From Fidelibacterota bacterium (lineage in GTDB: Bacteria; Fidelibacterota; Marinisomatia; SCGC-AAA003-L08; GCA-2689995): a DNA stretch of 50,629 bases. Every line of letters starts with the position of its first letter. Positions within the stretch are counted from its first letter, which is position 1. The translations under genes and the position numbers were made by a program. The DNA lies in assembly GCA_002689995.1 (NCBI GenBank), contig NZIV01000033.1, positions 113,628 through 164,256 on the forward strand, written 5' to 3'. Positions 1 through 9,022 of this stretch are shown here, piece by piece. The notes beneath the pieces were generated by a model. That model saw only the letters and a list, made by a program, of their open reading frames with translations. It did not search any database and was not told where the DNA came from.

Positions 1-42
1 TCTTGCTTGATTATTTAGCTGAGTAACTGAATATATAATCAT
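1..42 (-). CDS. xseA: Exodeoxyribonuclease VII large subunit, N-terminal fragment (probable)
   Basis: An ATG at 42 opens a frame that runs off the left edge and encodes MIIYSVTQLNNQAR. That string resembles the conserved start of XseA (typically I-Y-S-V-S-x-L-N-x-x-x-R), where the OB-fold DNA-binding domain begins. XseA with XseB forms the nuclease that degrades single-stranded DNA to oligonucleotides. Only 14 codons are visible, so the call rests on this short match and on the absence of a stop. The gene is co-directional with the COX24-like and HU genes and separated from them by about 75 bases containing a weak hairpin. Any other protein starting with a similar sequence remains possible. 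Confidence 0.45.
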   Translation of the reverse strand, partial: MIIYSVTQLNNQAR

Positions 43-49
43 TAAAGGC

Positions 50-82
50 AAAAAAATAAGCCGATAGTTTTATCTAAAGGCT
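50..82 (-). terminator. Possible weak intrinsic terminator after the COX24-like gene
   Basis: On the minus strand a short hairpin (AGCC at 59-62 pairing with GGCT at 79-82, plus an inner TAG/CTA pairing) is followed by a T-rich tract at 50-56. The stem is short and internally mismatched, so it is a weak candidate. It lies between the 31-residue basic protein and the start of the probable xseA. Confidence 0.3.
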
Positions 83-116
83 AATTTTTTATAAAAAAAT
101 TTATCAGAATACTGAT

Positions 117-212
117 TTATTTATTTTTCTTTTTATGCCTATTAGCTCTTAAGCGTTTTTTACGCTTGTGTGTATTGATTTTACGCCTTTTGCGTTTTTT
201 TCCACAGGGCAT
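117..212 (-). CDS. 31-residue basic protein, AURKAIP1/COX24 (mS38-like) family
   Basis: This small ORF encodes a very basic protein beginning MPCGKKRKRRKINTHKRK and ending RLRANRHKKKNK. The K-x-x-THKRKKRLR-x-NRHKKK pattern is that of the small bacterial proteins assigned to the AURKAIP1/COX24 C-terminal domain, the family of mitochondrial small-subunit protein mS38. A ribosome-associated role is therefore likely by homology, not shown here. The start is supported by a perfect AGGAGG (217-222) four bases upstream that overlaps the HU stop codon, so the two genes are probably translationally coupled. It lies between HU and the probable xseA. Its extreme composition and short length make it easy to miss. 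Confidence 0.8.
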   Translation of the reverse strand: MPCGKKRKRRKINTHKRKKRLRANRHKKKNK

Positions 213-216
213 TAAG

Positions 217-222
217 CCTCCT
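217..222 (-). promoter_or_regulatory. Strong Shine-Dalgarno site of the COX24-like gene
   Basis: AGGAGG on the minus strand, four bases before the ATG at 212 and overlapping the stop codon of the upstream HU gene. It fixes the start of the 31-codon gene and shows that this organism uses canonical ribosome-binding sites. Confidence 0.8.
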
Positions 223-515
223 TAAAATCCACGTAATTGTGATTTATTAACTGAGTCAATTAATAGTTTAGATACCTTAAATTTTGGTAAATAACGTTCT
301 TTAACCCAAACTTTTTCGTTTGTTTTTGGATTTCGAGCGTCCTTACCGGGCAAATGTTTTACAGTAAAGTTACCAAAACCCCTTATTTCTATTCTTTCAC
401 CATTTTCTAGTGAATTCTTTATTGTATCTAAAATAGTATTGAAAATATAGTCCGTTTCTACTTTTGTGAAACCAGTTTGTTCAGATACTTTTTCTACAAT
501 ATCAGCTTTTGTCAT
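222..515 (-). CDS. HU/IHF family nucleoid DNA-binding protein
   Basis: The 97-residue product is a full-length HU/IHF-type protein. It has the N-terminal helical dimerisation region (MTKADIVEKVSEQTGF) and the DNA-binding arm signature RGFGNFTVKHLPGKDARNPKT at about residues 45-65. Such dimers bend DNA and organise the nucleoid. The motif G-R-N-P-x-T seen in most HU arms is here A-R-N-P-K-T. The start is preceded by GAGGATAT, a fair ribosome-binding site. It sits nine bases downstream of sppA and directly upstream of the COX24-like gene, so the three are probably cotranscribed. Sequence alone does not separate HU from an IHF-alpha/beta subunit. Confidence 0.93.
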   Translation of the reverse strand: MTKADIVEKVSEQTGFTKVETDYIFNTILDTIKNSLENGERIEIRGFGNFTVKHLPGKDARNPKTNEKVWVKERYLPKFKVSKLLIDSVNKSQLRGF

Positions 516-524
516 ATATCCTCA

Positions 525-1352
525 CTATTTATACTTGTACTCGGGTAAACCGAACATATAATCAGTGCCTAAATTTACTTTAATTTCGCCTATAATTGCA
601 TCGATTAAACTTAATCTTTTTTCTGGAATTCTGACTAAACTTGGACGAGAATTAAATCCAGCCATTCTCCCTATTAGCCAAATTGCATCTTCGAAAGTGC
701 CGAGCCTATCAACAAGACCTAATTTAAAAGCTTGTCTTCCTGAAAATATCTGCCCTTGCGCAATTTCATTAATCTCAAATTCACTTAAATTACGTTCAGA
801 AGATACATCTTCTTTAAATTGGCTATAAAGTTCGTTTACAACATCTTTAAAATATTGATTATCTGTATTTTGACTTTCTCTAAAAGGTGAACCTGAATCC
901 TTGTATTTACCACTTTTAATTGTAGTGTAATTAATACCTATTAAATCCATTAATTTATTAATTGTTGGATAACCCATAATTACACCAATTGATCCTGTAA
1001 TTGACCCAGGATTTGCGATAATAGAATCTGCTCCAATAGATACATAATAGCCACCTGATGTTGCTATACTTGACATTGAAACTACAATAGGCTTGGATGA
1101 ATTTTCTCTTATATTTTTTATTTTTTCATATATTTCTTGACTAGGAGCAACGCCACCTCCTGGTGAATTTACTCGTACAAGTATTCCTTCAATATCATCT
1201 CTTAAATAAAAATAATTCAGATTTTTTATTATTTCTTCAGACTCTATAATTGTTCCATTTATTTCTACAAGTCCAACTTTAGGGTACTGTTTTTTAGTAC
1301 CACAATTTAAAAATAAAAAAAAGCAAACTATAGTGATCGATAGTCTTGTCAT
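525..1352 (-). CDS. sppA: Signal peptide peptidase SppA, S49 family
   Basis: The 275-residue protein has an N-terminal hydrophobic segment ending near Cys17 (a possible but non-canonical lipobox) and a single S49/Clp-fold protease domain. The nucleophile region MSSIATSGGYYVS puts the catalytic Ser near residue 99. The downstream IKSGKYKDSGSPFR block (about 146-158) carries the general-base lysine. SppA proteins are Ser-Lys proteases that clear cleaved signal peptides from the membrane. The length matches the short, single-domain bacterial form rather than the roughly 600-residue duplicated form of E. coli. Its ATG overlaps the stop of the transglycosylase gene by four bases (ATGA), which suggests translational coupling. 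Confidence 0.9.
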   Translation of the reverse strand: MTRLSITIVCFFLFLNCGTKKQYPKVGLVEINGTIIESEEIIKNLNYFYLRDDIEGILVRVNSPGGGVAPSQEIYEKIKNIRENSSKPIVVSMSSIATSGGYYVSIGADSIIANPGSITGSIGVIMGYPTINKLMDLIGINYTTIKSGKYKDSGSPFRESQNTDNQYFKDVVNELYSQFKEDVSSERNLSEFEINEIAQGQIFSGRQAFKLGLVDRLGTFEDAIWLIGRMAGFNSRPSLVRIPEKRLSLIDAIIGEIKVNLGTDYMFGLPEYKYK

Positions 1353-3004
1353 TTCTTAGTCCAAATAATTAATTTTTGACCCTGCCTCAGAAAATCAGAT
1401 CTTAATCCATTCCACCTTTTAATTTTACGAACAGAAGTATAATATTTTTTTGCAATACCACTTAATGTATCTCCATACCTAACAGTATAGTATATTTTCT
1501 TTTTACCAGATTGATTAACTGATTTATTTCTATGCTTTTCAAAACCTGAAATCGGGATTTGTAGTCTTTGCCCAGGCCTTATATATCTAGTATTCTGGAG
1601 TTTATTAGCATCTACAATATCTTGAATACGAACATTATACTTTCTTGCAATTAACCATAAATTCTCACCGCTTCTAACTCTATGTATCTCAAAAACTACT
1701 TCGTCATTTTTTTCCTCTTGCAGGAGAGAGTATAACGAATCAAAAGATATATTGTAATTTTTTGGCAATCTTAACGAATATGTTTTGTTTTTTTCTATGG
1801 GAGGTATGATATTTCTTCTAAGCTCGGGGTTATATAAGGACAGAATATCCTCAGTTGTATTTGCACATTTTGCAAGTTCACTTAAGGAAACAGATTTATC
1901 AATCTGTTTTACATCCCATTCTAAAATAGATTCTGGTTTTACTCTAAAACCATACTTTTCTGGATCTTTTGCAACAAAAATAGCAGCCATAATATTAGGG
2001 ACATAGTTTCGAGTTTCTGCAGGTAATGTTGTAAGTTTCCAATAATCTCTTGAGCCATGTCTTTTAATTACACGACGTACTCTACCTTCTCCGCAATTAT
2101 ATGCCGCGAAAGCTAAATACCAATCATTGAACTCAGCATATAAATCTTTTAGATAGTTAGCTGCAGCTCTCGTAGATTTTTCAAAATCACTTCTTTCATC
2201 TATATACCAATTCTTTTTTAATCCATAATTTTTTCCAGTAGAAGCAATAAACTGCCAAAATCCAGCGGCTTTAGCATAAGACATAGCTATTGGATTTAGC
2301 CCACTTTCTATCATCGCTACATAAAAAATTTCTGGAGGCAATCCCTCATCTTCTAAAATAGGAAGCATAATGGCTTTATATCTGTCACTTCGATCTAACC
2401 ATTTTTGAACTGATTTTTTTCCCTGATTGGTAAAAAATTTTATAATACTTGCTACTTTTCTATTATACGTTATTGGAATATGTCCTGAGATAATTTCAAC
2501 AGTTTCTTCTACATATTCTAAATCTTCTAAAGTTTGAGAGTAAACATAATCATTAAGTTTATCTCTTAATACTGCCGTTGACAAACCAGATTCCGCTTTG
2601 TTAACACTTTGTGATTTATTTTCATAATAATCTATAGCGGCAGTTAATAGTCGATTGAATTCTAGGTTTTGAAATTCATCTTCTAAACTAAGCGTCTCTA
2701 AATCTGACAATGCCTCAAATAGTAACTCAAACTGATAGCCTGCACTCATAGTATCATTTGTCATATCTGCAATAATAGCCTCAGAAAATAATTCTTTTGT
2801 ATCAGAAATTCTTAAATCGAAAAGCTCATCATCAACAAATAAAGAGTCCATGCTAATTTCTAATTGTGTATCATACTCAGGTTTATCATTAGATTTAATA
2901 TTATTTGAATCCAATAAATTAACTGGCACGATTTTAATAGATGTGTCTGAAATACTAAAAGATATATGTAATAGTGAAATGTATAAAATTAATAGTTTCT
3001 TCAA
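1349..3004 (-). CDS. mltD: MltD-like membrane-bound lytic transglycosylase with two LysM domains
   Basis: The product is 551 residues with an N-terminal signal segment (about 1-19). It has a largely unassigned region to about residue 200, an SLT/GH23 lytic transglycosylase domain (about 215-345) and two C-terminal LysM peptidoglycan-binding modules (about 440-485 and 505-550). The catalytic glutamate is E233 in MIESGLNP, followed by GFWQFI and AAYNCGEGRV, all typical of the MltD branch. Such enzymes cleave the MurNAc-GlcNAc bond with 1,6-anhydro ring formation in the periplasm. There are about 106 bases before plsC, so it may begin its own transcript. No lipobox cysteine is evident after the signal segment. 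Confidence 0.9.
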   Translation of the reverse strand: MKKLLILYISLLHISFSISDTSIKIVPVNLLDSNNIKSNDKPEYDTQLEISMDSLFVDDELFDLRISDTKELFSEAIIADMTNDTMSAGYQFELLFEALSDLETLSLEDEFQNLEFNRLLTAAIDYYENKSQSVNKAESGLSTAVLRDKLNDYVYSQTLEDLEYVEETVEIISGHIPITYNRKVASIIKFFTNQGKKSVQKWLDRSDRYKAIMLPILEDEGLPPEIFYVAMIESGLNPIAMSYAKAAGFWQFIASTGKNYGLKKNWYIDERSDFEKSTRAAANYLKDLYAEFNDWYLAFAAYNCGEGRVRRVIKRHGSRDYWKLTTLPAETRNYVPNIMAAIFVAKDPEKYGFRVKPESILEWDVKQIDKSVSLSELAKCANTTEDILSLYNPELRRNIIPPIEKNKTYSLRLPKNYNISFDSLYSLLQEEKNDEVVFEIHRVRSGENLWLIARKYNVRIQDIVDANKLQNTRYIRPGQRLQIPISGFEKHRNKSVNQSGKKKIYYTVRYGDTLSGIAKKYYTSVRKIKRWNGLRSDFLRQGQKLIIWTKK

Positions 3005-3110
3005 GATATAAAATTACATTTTCTAATTAACATAGAACAACACTATGAATATGAAAATAAGATATTTTTATTATGAATAATTTTTGTTTTAGAAAATAAT
3101 GTCTAATGAA

Positions 3111-3836
3111 TTATACATATTTTTTTAAATCATTTAAAATGATATCATGGGTTAAATTGCAAAGGTGATTTTTATCATTTTCTATGCTTAAACCTTTTGT
3201 TTCAATTGGTGGGTGTATTTTAAGCTTAATAATAATTTTATCATTTAATAATATTTGTTTTGAAGGAAGATTTTTTCCCGTGTTTAATGTAGTCAATGGT
3301 ACTATGGGTAGGCCAGACTCAATAGCTAAAATAAAACTTCCTTTTTTAAATTTCAACATTTGATTAGGATTAGTCCTTGTTCCCTCAGGATATACTAATA
3401 CATTTATATTTTTCTCTTTTAATGATTTCAGTGCTTCTTCTACGGAAATTTTTGCTTTTTCTCTATTCTGTCTATTAACTCGAATCATACCAGCAGAATT
3501 CATAGCCCAGCCAAAAAATGGTATTTTGAATAGTTCCTTTTTAGTTAAAAATATTATATTGTATGGAAGTAAACTAAGTGCAACAGGTATATCCAGCATG
3601 CTTTCATGATTAGATACAAAAATATATTGTTGATTTGGAGAAATATGACCAAGCCCTTCTATTTGAAGTTCAATAAAAGAGGTAAAACAAATCCATTTTC
3701 CCCAAATCCTGGTAAGTTTTCCTGTTATATATTTTTTTTTATCAAATACTCCAATAAGGATAACTAGAGTACCGATAATTATAATTGAAATTACACCATT
3801 AATATAAAGCCAAATTGTCCGTAAAAAATTAATCAA
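3111..3836 (-). CDS. plsC: 1-acyl-sn-glycerol-3-phosphate acyltransferase
   Basis: The 241-residue protein is a PlsC-family acyltransferase that makes phosphatidic acid from lysophosphatidic acid at the inner membrane. Block I, NHESMLD (H77, D82), supplies the catalytic His-Asp pair; the FFGW/AGMIRVNR region is block II; and VYPEGTR (148-154) is block III, which contacts the glycerol phosphate. A hydrophobic N-terminus (about 8-30) anchors it. Its start overlaps the serS stop by four bases, and it is the last gene of the long minus-strand run that begins at tsaD. The length is normal for the family. Confidence 0.92.
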   Translation of the reverse strand: MINFLRTIWLYINGVISIIIIGTLVILIGVFDKKKYITGKLTRIWGKWICFTSFIELQIEGLGHISPNQQYIFVSNHESMLDIPVALSLLPYNIIFLTKKELFKIPFFGWAMNSAGMIRVNRQNREKAKISVEEALKSLKEKNINVLVYPEGTRTNPNQMLKFKKGSFILAIESGLPIVPLTTLNTGKNLPSKQILLNDKIIIKLKIHPPIETKGLSIENDKNHLCNLTHDIILNDLKKYV

Positions 3837-5104
3837 ATATTTATTTTTTCTAGTTTTACATAAGGTTGTAAAATTTCTGGTATACTAATCGAACCATCTT
3901 CATTTTGATTATTTTCTATTAAAGATGCAATCAATCTAGGAGTTGCGACACCAGAACCATTTAATGTGTGAACATAATCTAATTTTCCCGTATCACTTCT
4001 TCTAAATTTTATATCACCTCTTATAGCTTGAAAAGATTCAAAATTACTACAGCTTGAAACTTCAAGCCATTGATTGGTACCAGGCGCCCATATCTCTATA
4101 TCATAACATTTTGCAGCTGAGAAGCTTAGATCACCGGTACACAACATAATTACTCTATATGGTATATTAAGTAACTTGAGAACTTTTTCAGCATCACCTA
4201 ATAAGGTATCTAATTCATTATATGAGGTATCTGGATGCGCAAATTTAACCATTTCAACTTTATTAAATTGATGAACTCTTAATAATCCACGCGTATCTTT
4301 CCCATAGCTTCCAGCTTCTCTTCGAAAACAAGCACTATATGCAACATATTTTATTGGGAAATCTTTCTCATCTAAAATTTCATCTTTGTGGATATTTGTT
4401 ACAGGAACCTCAGCAGTAGATATACAAAATAAATCATCTGATGGGATATAATACATATCCTCTTCAAACTTAGGTAGTTGGCCTGTTGTCTGCGTAGCTG
4501 ATCTAGTAGTTAAAAAAGGAGGGAAAAGCTCAGTATAACCATGTTTCTCAGTATGTAAATCTAACATAAACTGAATAATTCCTCTTTCAAGTTTTGCTCC
4601 AAATCCTGTATAAAGTGGAAATCCTGATCCAGACATTTTAGTTGCTCTCTTGAAGTCGAATAAACCTAAATTTGTACCTAATTCAATATGGTCTTTAGGC
4701 GTAAATTTAAATTCTCTAGGTTTACCATATTCTCTTATTAAAACATTATCATTTTCACTATTTCCAATTGGTACAGAATCATGAAAAACATTAGGAATAT
4801 ACAATAATAAATTCTCTATTTCATTGTCAATTAATCTAATAGAGTCATCTAATTCTTTGATGTTATCAGAATTATTTTTTATACTTTTAAGTACTTCAGT
4901 TATATTTTCATTATTTTTTTTCATGATTCCAATTTTTTTTGAAAAAGAATTTTTTTCAAACTTCAAATCATCTGATTTTGTAATTAATTCCCTACGACTT
5001 TTATCCAATTCAATAATTTTGTCAAAATCAATATTTATATTTCGAATATTAGTTTTTGATTTGACTAGACTTAGGTTTTCTCTGATACATTTTAAAGATA
5101 GCAA
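3833..5104 (-). CDS. serS: Serine--tRNA ligase
   Basis: The 423-residue protein is a full-length class II seryl-tRNA synthetase. The N-terminal region (about 25-100) is rich in charged heptads and forms the antiparallel coiled-coil arm that reads tRNA-Ser. The catalytic domain shows motif 2 in FRREAGSYGKDTRGLLRVHQF and motif 3 in GSGVATPRLIASLIEN. It charges tRNA-Ser (and tRNA-Sec where present) with serine. The gene starts 12 bases after the Wzi-like gene and overlaps plsC, so a housekeeping synthetase appears to sit at the end of a polysaccharide transcript. Confidence 0.97.
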   Translation of the reverse strand: MLSLKCIRENLSLVKSKTNIRNINIDFDKIIELDKSRRELITKSDDLKFEKNSFSKKIGIMKKNNENITEVLKSIKNNSDNIKELDDSIRLIDNEIENLLLYIPNVFHDSVPIGNSENDNVLIREYGKPREFKFTPKDHIELGTNLGLFDFKRATKMSGSGFPLYTGFGAKLERGIIQFMLDLHTEKHGYTELFPPFLTTRSATQTTGQLPKFEEDMYYIPSDDLFCISTAEVPVTNIHKDEILDEKDFPIKYVAYSACFRREAGSYGKDTRGLLRVHQFNKVEMVKFAHPDTSYNELDTLLGDAEKVLKLLNIPYRVIMLCTGDLSFSAAKCYDIEIWAPGTNQWLEVSSCSNFESFQAIRGDIKFRRSDTGKLDYVHTLNGSGVATPRLIASLIENNQNEDGSISIPEILQPYVKLEKINI

Positions 5105-5116
5105 TTTTTCTCCAAA

Positions 5117-6682
5117 TTAATATGTAATATTATATTTATAACTTACCAAAAAACCAAAATAATCATCTAAATTATCTTCAAAACTTTTATTCTTAAAGTA
5201 AGATATGTTAAATTCGCATTTAGTATATCCATTAAACTGGTACTCAAATACTAAGTTAAACTTTGATCTATTAGAATTTTTATTTTTTAAAAATCTTCTA
5301 CTGACTCCATATTTAGGTTCACCAAAAATAGTATAGTCAAACTCTACCCGTGGACTAAATTTATTTTTATTTAACAAAGTTAAGGTTAACCAGAAATCAA
5401 CGGCATCACCTTTAGTCCAATATCCTAAAGGGTAGCCTTGATTAAATACTTGATTTATTGGAAATTTATGTTCGTATATTTGTGGTGATATTAAAGTATT
5501 TTCAAATCTAAAATATAACCTTTGATTGAATAAATTAACAATCTGAGAATGACCAAGTTGGATAGCAAACCAATTATGATGATTCATAGAGTTAAATGTT
5601 TTAAATGGTGCCCACTCATCCATTAAAAAAGCAAGATTAGATCTTCCACTATTGTGTATCCAATCAATATCGAATCCCATTTGTAAATTATCAAAGTCTC
5701 CTATTGCATGCTGTGCAGACCAATATAAATTTACAGGTATTAAATATTGCCATGGTACTTGTCGTGCTCCAAATATGATTTGTTCATAAAAACCTATTCT
5801 AAAGTTATTTGAAAAATGTAAATCTATTCTATGATGTATAATTTTTCTATTTATCCATGGTAATTTAGAAAAATTATCAAAATCTTCGTTTATATATGCA
5901 TTTAAAACACTTGAATCTGCTATTTCAGAAATTAAATCACCAATAAAATAAGTGAAGTCGAAAATTGTTTTGTTATTATTTTTTTTTCTATAATTTATTT
6001 TAATCTGAGGAAAACTTGGACTTCTTAAAGAAAGTGATAAATTGCCACGATGAAAAGGGCCTAAAGAAGATTTAAATTTTCCAAAAAATATCTCTAAATT
6101 TTCACTTAATACCCCTATACCTCCTTGTGCTTCATCAAAATCAACTCCCCAGCTAGGTTCTTCAGTCTGTACATAGTATTCCATCGATAAATATGGATTG
6201 TATTCATAAGGTTTAAGGTTCTGACTTTCTAATAAACTTTTATTTAATTTTGATTCATTAAGAAAATATGCCGAATGTTTGTAAAAAGATCCCCATACTT
6301 GAAATAAATAACCTGAATATACAGATATAATTGGAGTAATATAATTAAATTGAGCACCTGGGGATATCCATATTGAACTTCCAGGCGTTCCTATGGGATT
6401 AATTGAAAAGCCTGAAGAAGAGTACCTTAAACCTAATACAGGATTGAATGTTAAATTTTTTATATTTTTTAATAAATCTATACTTACATCTCTTGATGAT
6501 GATTGAATAGGAATATTTGTAAAATAATAGAGCTCAGTAGATATTCTATCATTTAAAATAGAGTCTATTTCATATTTACGGATATTTTTAATCGAATAAT
6601 CTTTAAATATAAAATTTGAAAAAATTACATTATAGTTGATTATAATAATTATTATTAAATATTTTTGATAATAAGAATACAT
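5117..6682 (-). CDS. Outer-membrane beta-barrel protein, Wzi-like capsule assembly family (probable)
   Basis: The 521-residue product starts with a very hydrophobic isoleucine-rich signal segment (about 8-25). It continues as alternating hydrophobic/polar strands rich in Tyr, Phe and Asn, and ends in the aromatic YKYNITY typical of outer-membrane barrels. The pattern GGIGVLSENLEIFFGK, then a segment on being tested against a capsule background, and strand spacing resemble Wzi-type capsule assembly proteins. Its position as last gene of the Wzx/Wzy cluster fits that. The family call is from general features and context, so another surface barrel is possible. Its first 28 bases overlap the end of the WecA-like gene; a shorter start downstream would remove the overlap but also part of the signal peptide. 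Confidence 0.55.
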   Translation of the reverse strand: MYSYYQKYLIIIIIINYNVIFSNFIFKDYSIKNIRKYEIDSILNDRISTELYYFTNIPIQSSSRDVSIDLLKNIKNLTFNPVLGLRYSSSGFSINPIGTPGSSIWISPGAQFNYITPIISVYSGYLFQVWGSFYKHSAYFLNESKLNKSLLESQNLKPYEYNPYLSMEYYVQTEEPSWGVDFDEAQGGIGVLSENLEIFFGKFKSSLGPFHRGNLSLSLRSPSFPQIKINYRKKNNNKTIFDFTYFIGDLISEIADSSVLNAYINEDFDNFSKLPWINRKIIHHRIDLHFSNNFRIGFYEQIIFGARQVPWQYLIPVNLYWSAQHAIGDFDNLQMGFDIDWIHNSGRSNLAFLMDEWAPFKTFNSMNHHNWFAIQLGHSQIVNLFNQRLYFRFENTLISPQIYEHKFPINQVFNQGYPLGYWTKGDAVDFWLTLTLLNKNKFSPRVEFDYTIFGEPKYGVSRRFLKNKNSNRSKFNLVFEYQFNGYTKCEFNISYFKNKSFEDNLDDYFGFLVSYKYNITY

Positions 6683-8265
6683 AAAGCTATATAATTAATC
6701 CAATAAATAATATTCCACTCTCTCACTATTTTATTTTGCAATAAAATTTTATACACTAAAAATAAAAATATTAAATGAAATCCTGTTCTATTAAGTTCTA
6801 TTGATTGTGGATATAAAAATATTAAAGAAAGTAAAATAATTGTTAAATATTCAGTAGGACTATCAAAAATATGATGAATTTTGAATAATCCTAAAATTGA
6901 CATAAGCACTCCAATTCCAAGTAATGTTAAAATTAAATCTGGATTAATTGGGAATAATTGATAAGCTTCTATTTCTGAAAAGTGAAAACTTAACCAAGTC
7001 AATAATATCATTCCTATGCTTACATTACTAGTTCTTCCAGAATTATTATCAAGTATAAACATAAAAGAACAAATCATAGATAAAATGATCATATATAAAT
7101 GACCTTTATCTAATGGTATAGAAGTAATTGTAAGAATAGAATATAATATACATAAGTTAAATAAAAAGAATGGGACGTATGCATTTTTTAAGAATGGAAC
7201 AGTATTAAATATCTTATTATAAATTCCGTGTGTAAAATCTCTGACAATACCAATATCATCTCTTATTACTAGATATAAATGCTGTATTGCTAAGGGTATA
7301 ATGATAAAGATAGGTAAAGATTGTATTAGATTTAAATCAGAATTAATAGTTAAAAATGTAATTGCAAATAAACCCTGAACAGAATACAATAAAAATACAA
7401 CATTTTTATGTTTAATTTTGAGTGATTGAAGGTGATGATGTAAATGATTTTTATCTGGAGAAAATATATTTTTTCTTTTAAATAATCTTCTGAAAAAAAC
7501 CCAAGTCGTATCTAAAAAAGGTATGCCTAGGATTAACGGAATATTTAAAATATTTATCTTATCAAATTGATACATCATTAAGATAAAGATTGATATTGAA
7601 TAACCAAGGAAGTAGCTACCACTATCACCCATAAAAATCATCGCTGGAAATGTATTCGCTCTTAAAAAGCCAAAAATACAACATATTAAAATAAGAATTA
7701 CTAAATTATTAGGCATTCCAATTTGCAGTGAAATTACAAATAAAATCATAATTGAAATACCTGCAGCAAGTCCATCCATTCCGTCAATTAAATTAAGTGA
7801 ATTTGTTACTGCAACTATAAAAAATAATGTAAATAAAAATGAAATAAAAATTGAATTTTCGAAACCTGGAAGTATAAAAGTAATTCTTGTTATCGATATA
7901 AAAATAAAACCTGCAAGAATTTGAGTCATAAATTTTACATATGGTGAAATTGGTTTTACATCGTCCATAAATCCGATAAATACTAAAAAACCAGTTCCAA
8001 CTAAATATGCCGGTATTATTCCATTTATAGGTAATAAAATCATTAAAGAAATAATAAAACATGTAAAAATAAGAATTCCACCAGTACTTGGAATTGCTAA
8101 TTTATGAACTTTTCTTGAATCAGGTAAGTCCATTATCTTATAATAAGTTAATACTTTGACACCTATTGGCATCACCATCATTGTTATTGTAAATGGGATT
8201 AGAAAATGAAAGAAATAAAAATTTTGAACAGAAATAGAATTTATTAAATTTATTAGATATTGCAT
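6655..8265 (-). CDS. WecA/MraY-type undecaprenyl-phosphate sugar-1-phosphate transferase with extended C-terminus
   Basis: Residues 1-290 form a polyprenyl-phosphate GlcNAc/HexNAc-1-phosphate transferase. DD at 101-102 in GFMDDVKP, NLIDGMDG (158-165), MGDSGS (212-217) and HLHHHL (274-279) are the Mg2+ and nucleotide-sugar binding motifs of the family. The enzyme loads the first sugar phosphate onto undecaprenyl phosphate on the cytoplasmic face, starting a repeat unit. The protein is 536 residues, against about 350 for WecA. The extra 240 residues are almost all predicted membrane helices with no motif I recognise. It lies four bases after the GT2 gene. Confidence 0.88.
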   Translation of the reverse strand: MQYLINLINSISVQNFYFFHFLIPFTITMMVMPIGVKVLTYYKIMDLPDSRKVHKLAIPSTGGILIFTCFIISLMILLPINGIIPAYLVGTGFLVFIGFMDDVKPISPYVKFMTQILAGFIFISITRITFILPGFENSIFISFLFTLFFIVAVTNSLNLIDGMDGLAAGISIMILFVISLQIGMPNNLVILILICCIFGFLRANTFPAMIFMGDSGSYFLGYSISIFILMMYQFDKINILNIPLILGIPFLDTTWVFFRRLFKRKNIFSPDKNHLHHHLQSLKIKHKNVVFLLYSVQGLFAITFLTINSDLNLIQSLPIFIIIPLAIQHLYLVIRDDIGIVRDFTHGIYNKIFNTVPFLKNAYVPFFLFNLCILYSILTITSIPLDKGHLYMIILSMICSFMFILDNNSGRTSNVSIGMILLTWLSFHFSEIEAYQLFPINPDLILTLLGIGVLMSILGLFKIHHIFDSPTEYLTIILLSLIFLYPQSIELNRTGFHLIFLFLVYKILLQNKIVREWNIIYWINYIALCILIIKNI

Positions 8266-8269
8266 TTTA

Positions 8270-9022
8270 TTATAAACGGTTTTTTATACCATTAAAAAAA
8301 TATTTAATTAAACAAATTGCTGAATAAAGCATATTGAAATTCATAATTTCTCTATATAATTTCCATTGATATTTTGCAGCTATAACCTTATTACTTGATA
8401 CCGAATTTCTTCTAACTCTGTATTTAGCTAAAACTTTATTTATTCCATGAGGCTGTAAGCCAGCTTTAAAAAGATTAAGCCAAAGTCCATGGTCTTGTCT
8501 TTTAATAATATTTGGAAATTCAATATTATTATATATTTTTCTATCAAGCATTACAGTCAAGCATCCAATCATACAATTATAAGTAAGTTCTTTAAATGTT
8601 GGTAATTCTATAAATGATTTAGGAAATCCAATAAATTCACCATCTTCATTTATTCTATTATATCGGCAATATGTAAATCCTAGATTATTTTCTAACATGA
8701 AACTTACTTGAATTTCTAATTTATTTCTGAGCCATATATCATCACTATCTAAAAAAGACAAATATCTACCCTTTGATATTTTAATCCCATGATTTCTTGA
8801 TTTTGCTGGCCCTACATTATGATTAAGATCAATTAAAACAACTCTTTTATCATACAAATAATTTAATACAATGTCTCTACCATTATCACTCGAGCAATCA
8901 TTAATTATAATTAACTCCCAATTATCATATGTTTGAGATATAACAGACTCAATTGTTTCTGCAATATATTTTTCAGAATTAAACAAGGGAGTAATTATTG
9001 ATACTAATGGTTTATTAATCAA
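8270..9022 (-). CDS. Family 2 glycosyltransferase
   Basis: The 250-residue cytoplasmic protein has a GT-A fold signature: VSIITPLFNSEKYI at the start, then INDCSSDNG, and the metal-binding LDSDD at 91-95. The region from GCLTVMLDRK to KRQDHGLWLNL is where GT2 enzymes place the acceptor-site and catalytic residues. It should add one sugar from a nucleotide donor to the lipid-linked repeat unit. Neither donor nor acceptor can be predicted. Its ATG overlaps the stop of the broken GT4 gene by four bases, so it is co-translated within the polysaccharide operon. Confidence 0.88.
   Translation of the reverse strand: MINKPLVSIITPLFNSEKYIAETIESVISQTYDNWELIIINDCSSDNGRDIVLNYLYDKRVVLIDLNHNVGPAKSRNHGIKISKGRYLSFLDSDDIWLRNKLEIQVSFMLENNLGFTYCRYNRINEDGEFIGFPKSFIELPTFKELTYNCMIGCLTVMLDRKIYNNIEFPNIIKRQDHGLWLNLFKAGLQPHGINKVLAKYRVRRNSVSSNKVIAAKYQWKLYREIMNFNMLYSAICLIKYFFNGIKNRL

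Noticed and set aside
7793-8062. Same-strand out-of-frame ORF within the WecA-like gene
   Set aside because: Tyr/Phe/Asn-rich frame-shadow inside a gene with complete catalytic motifs.
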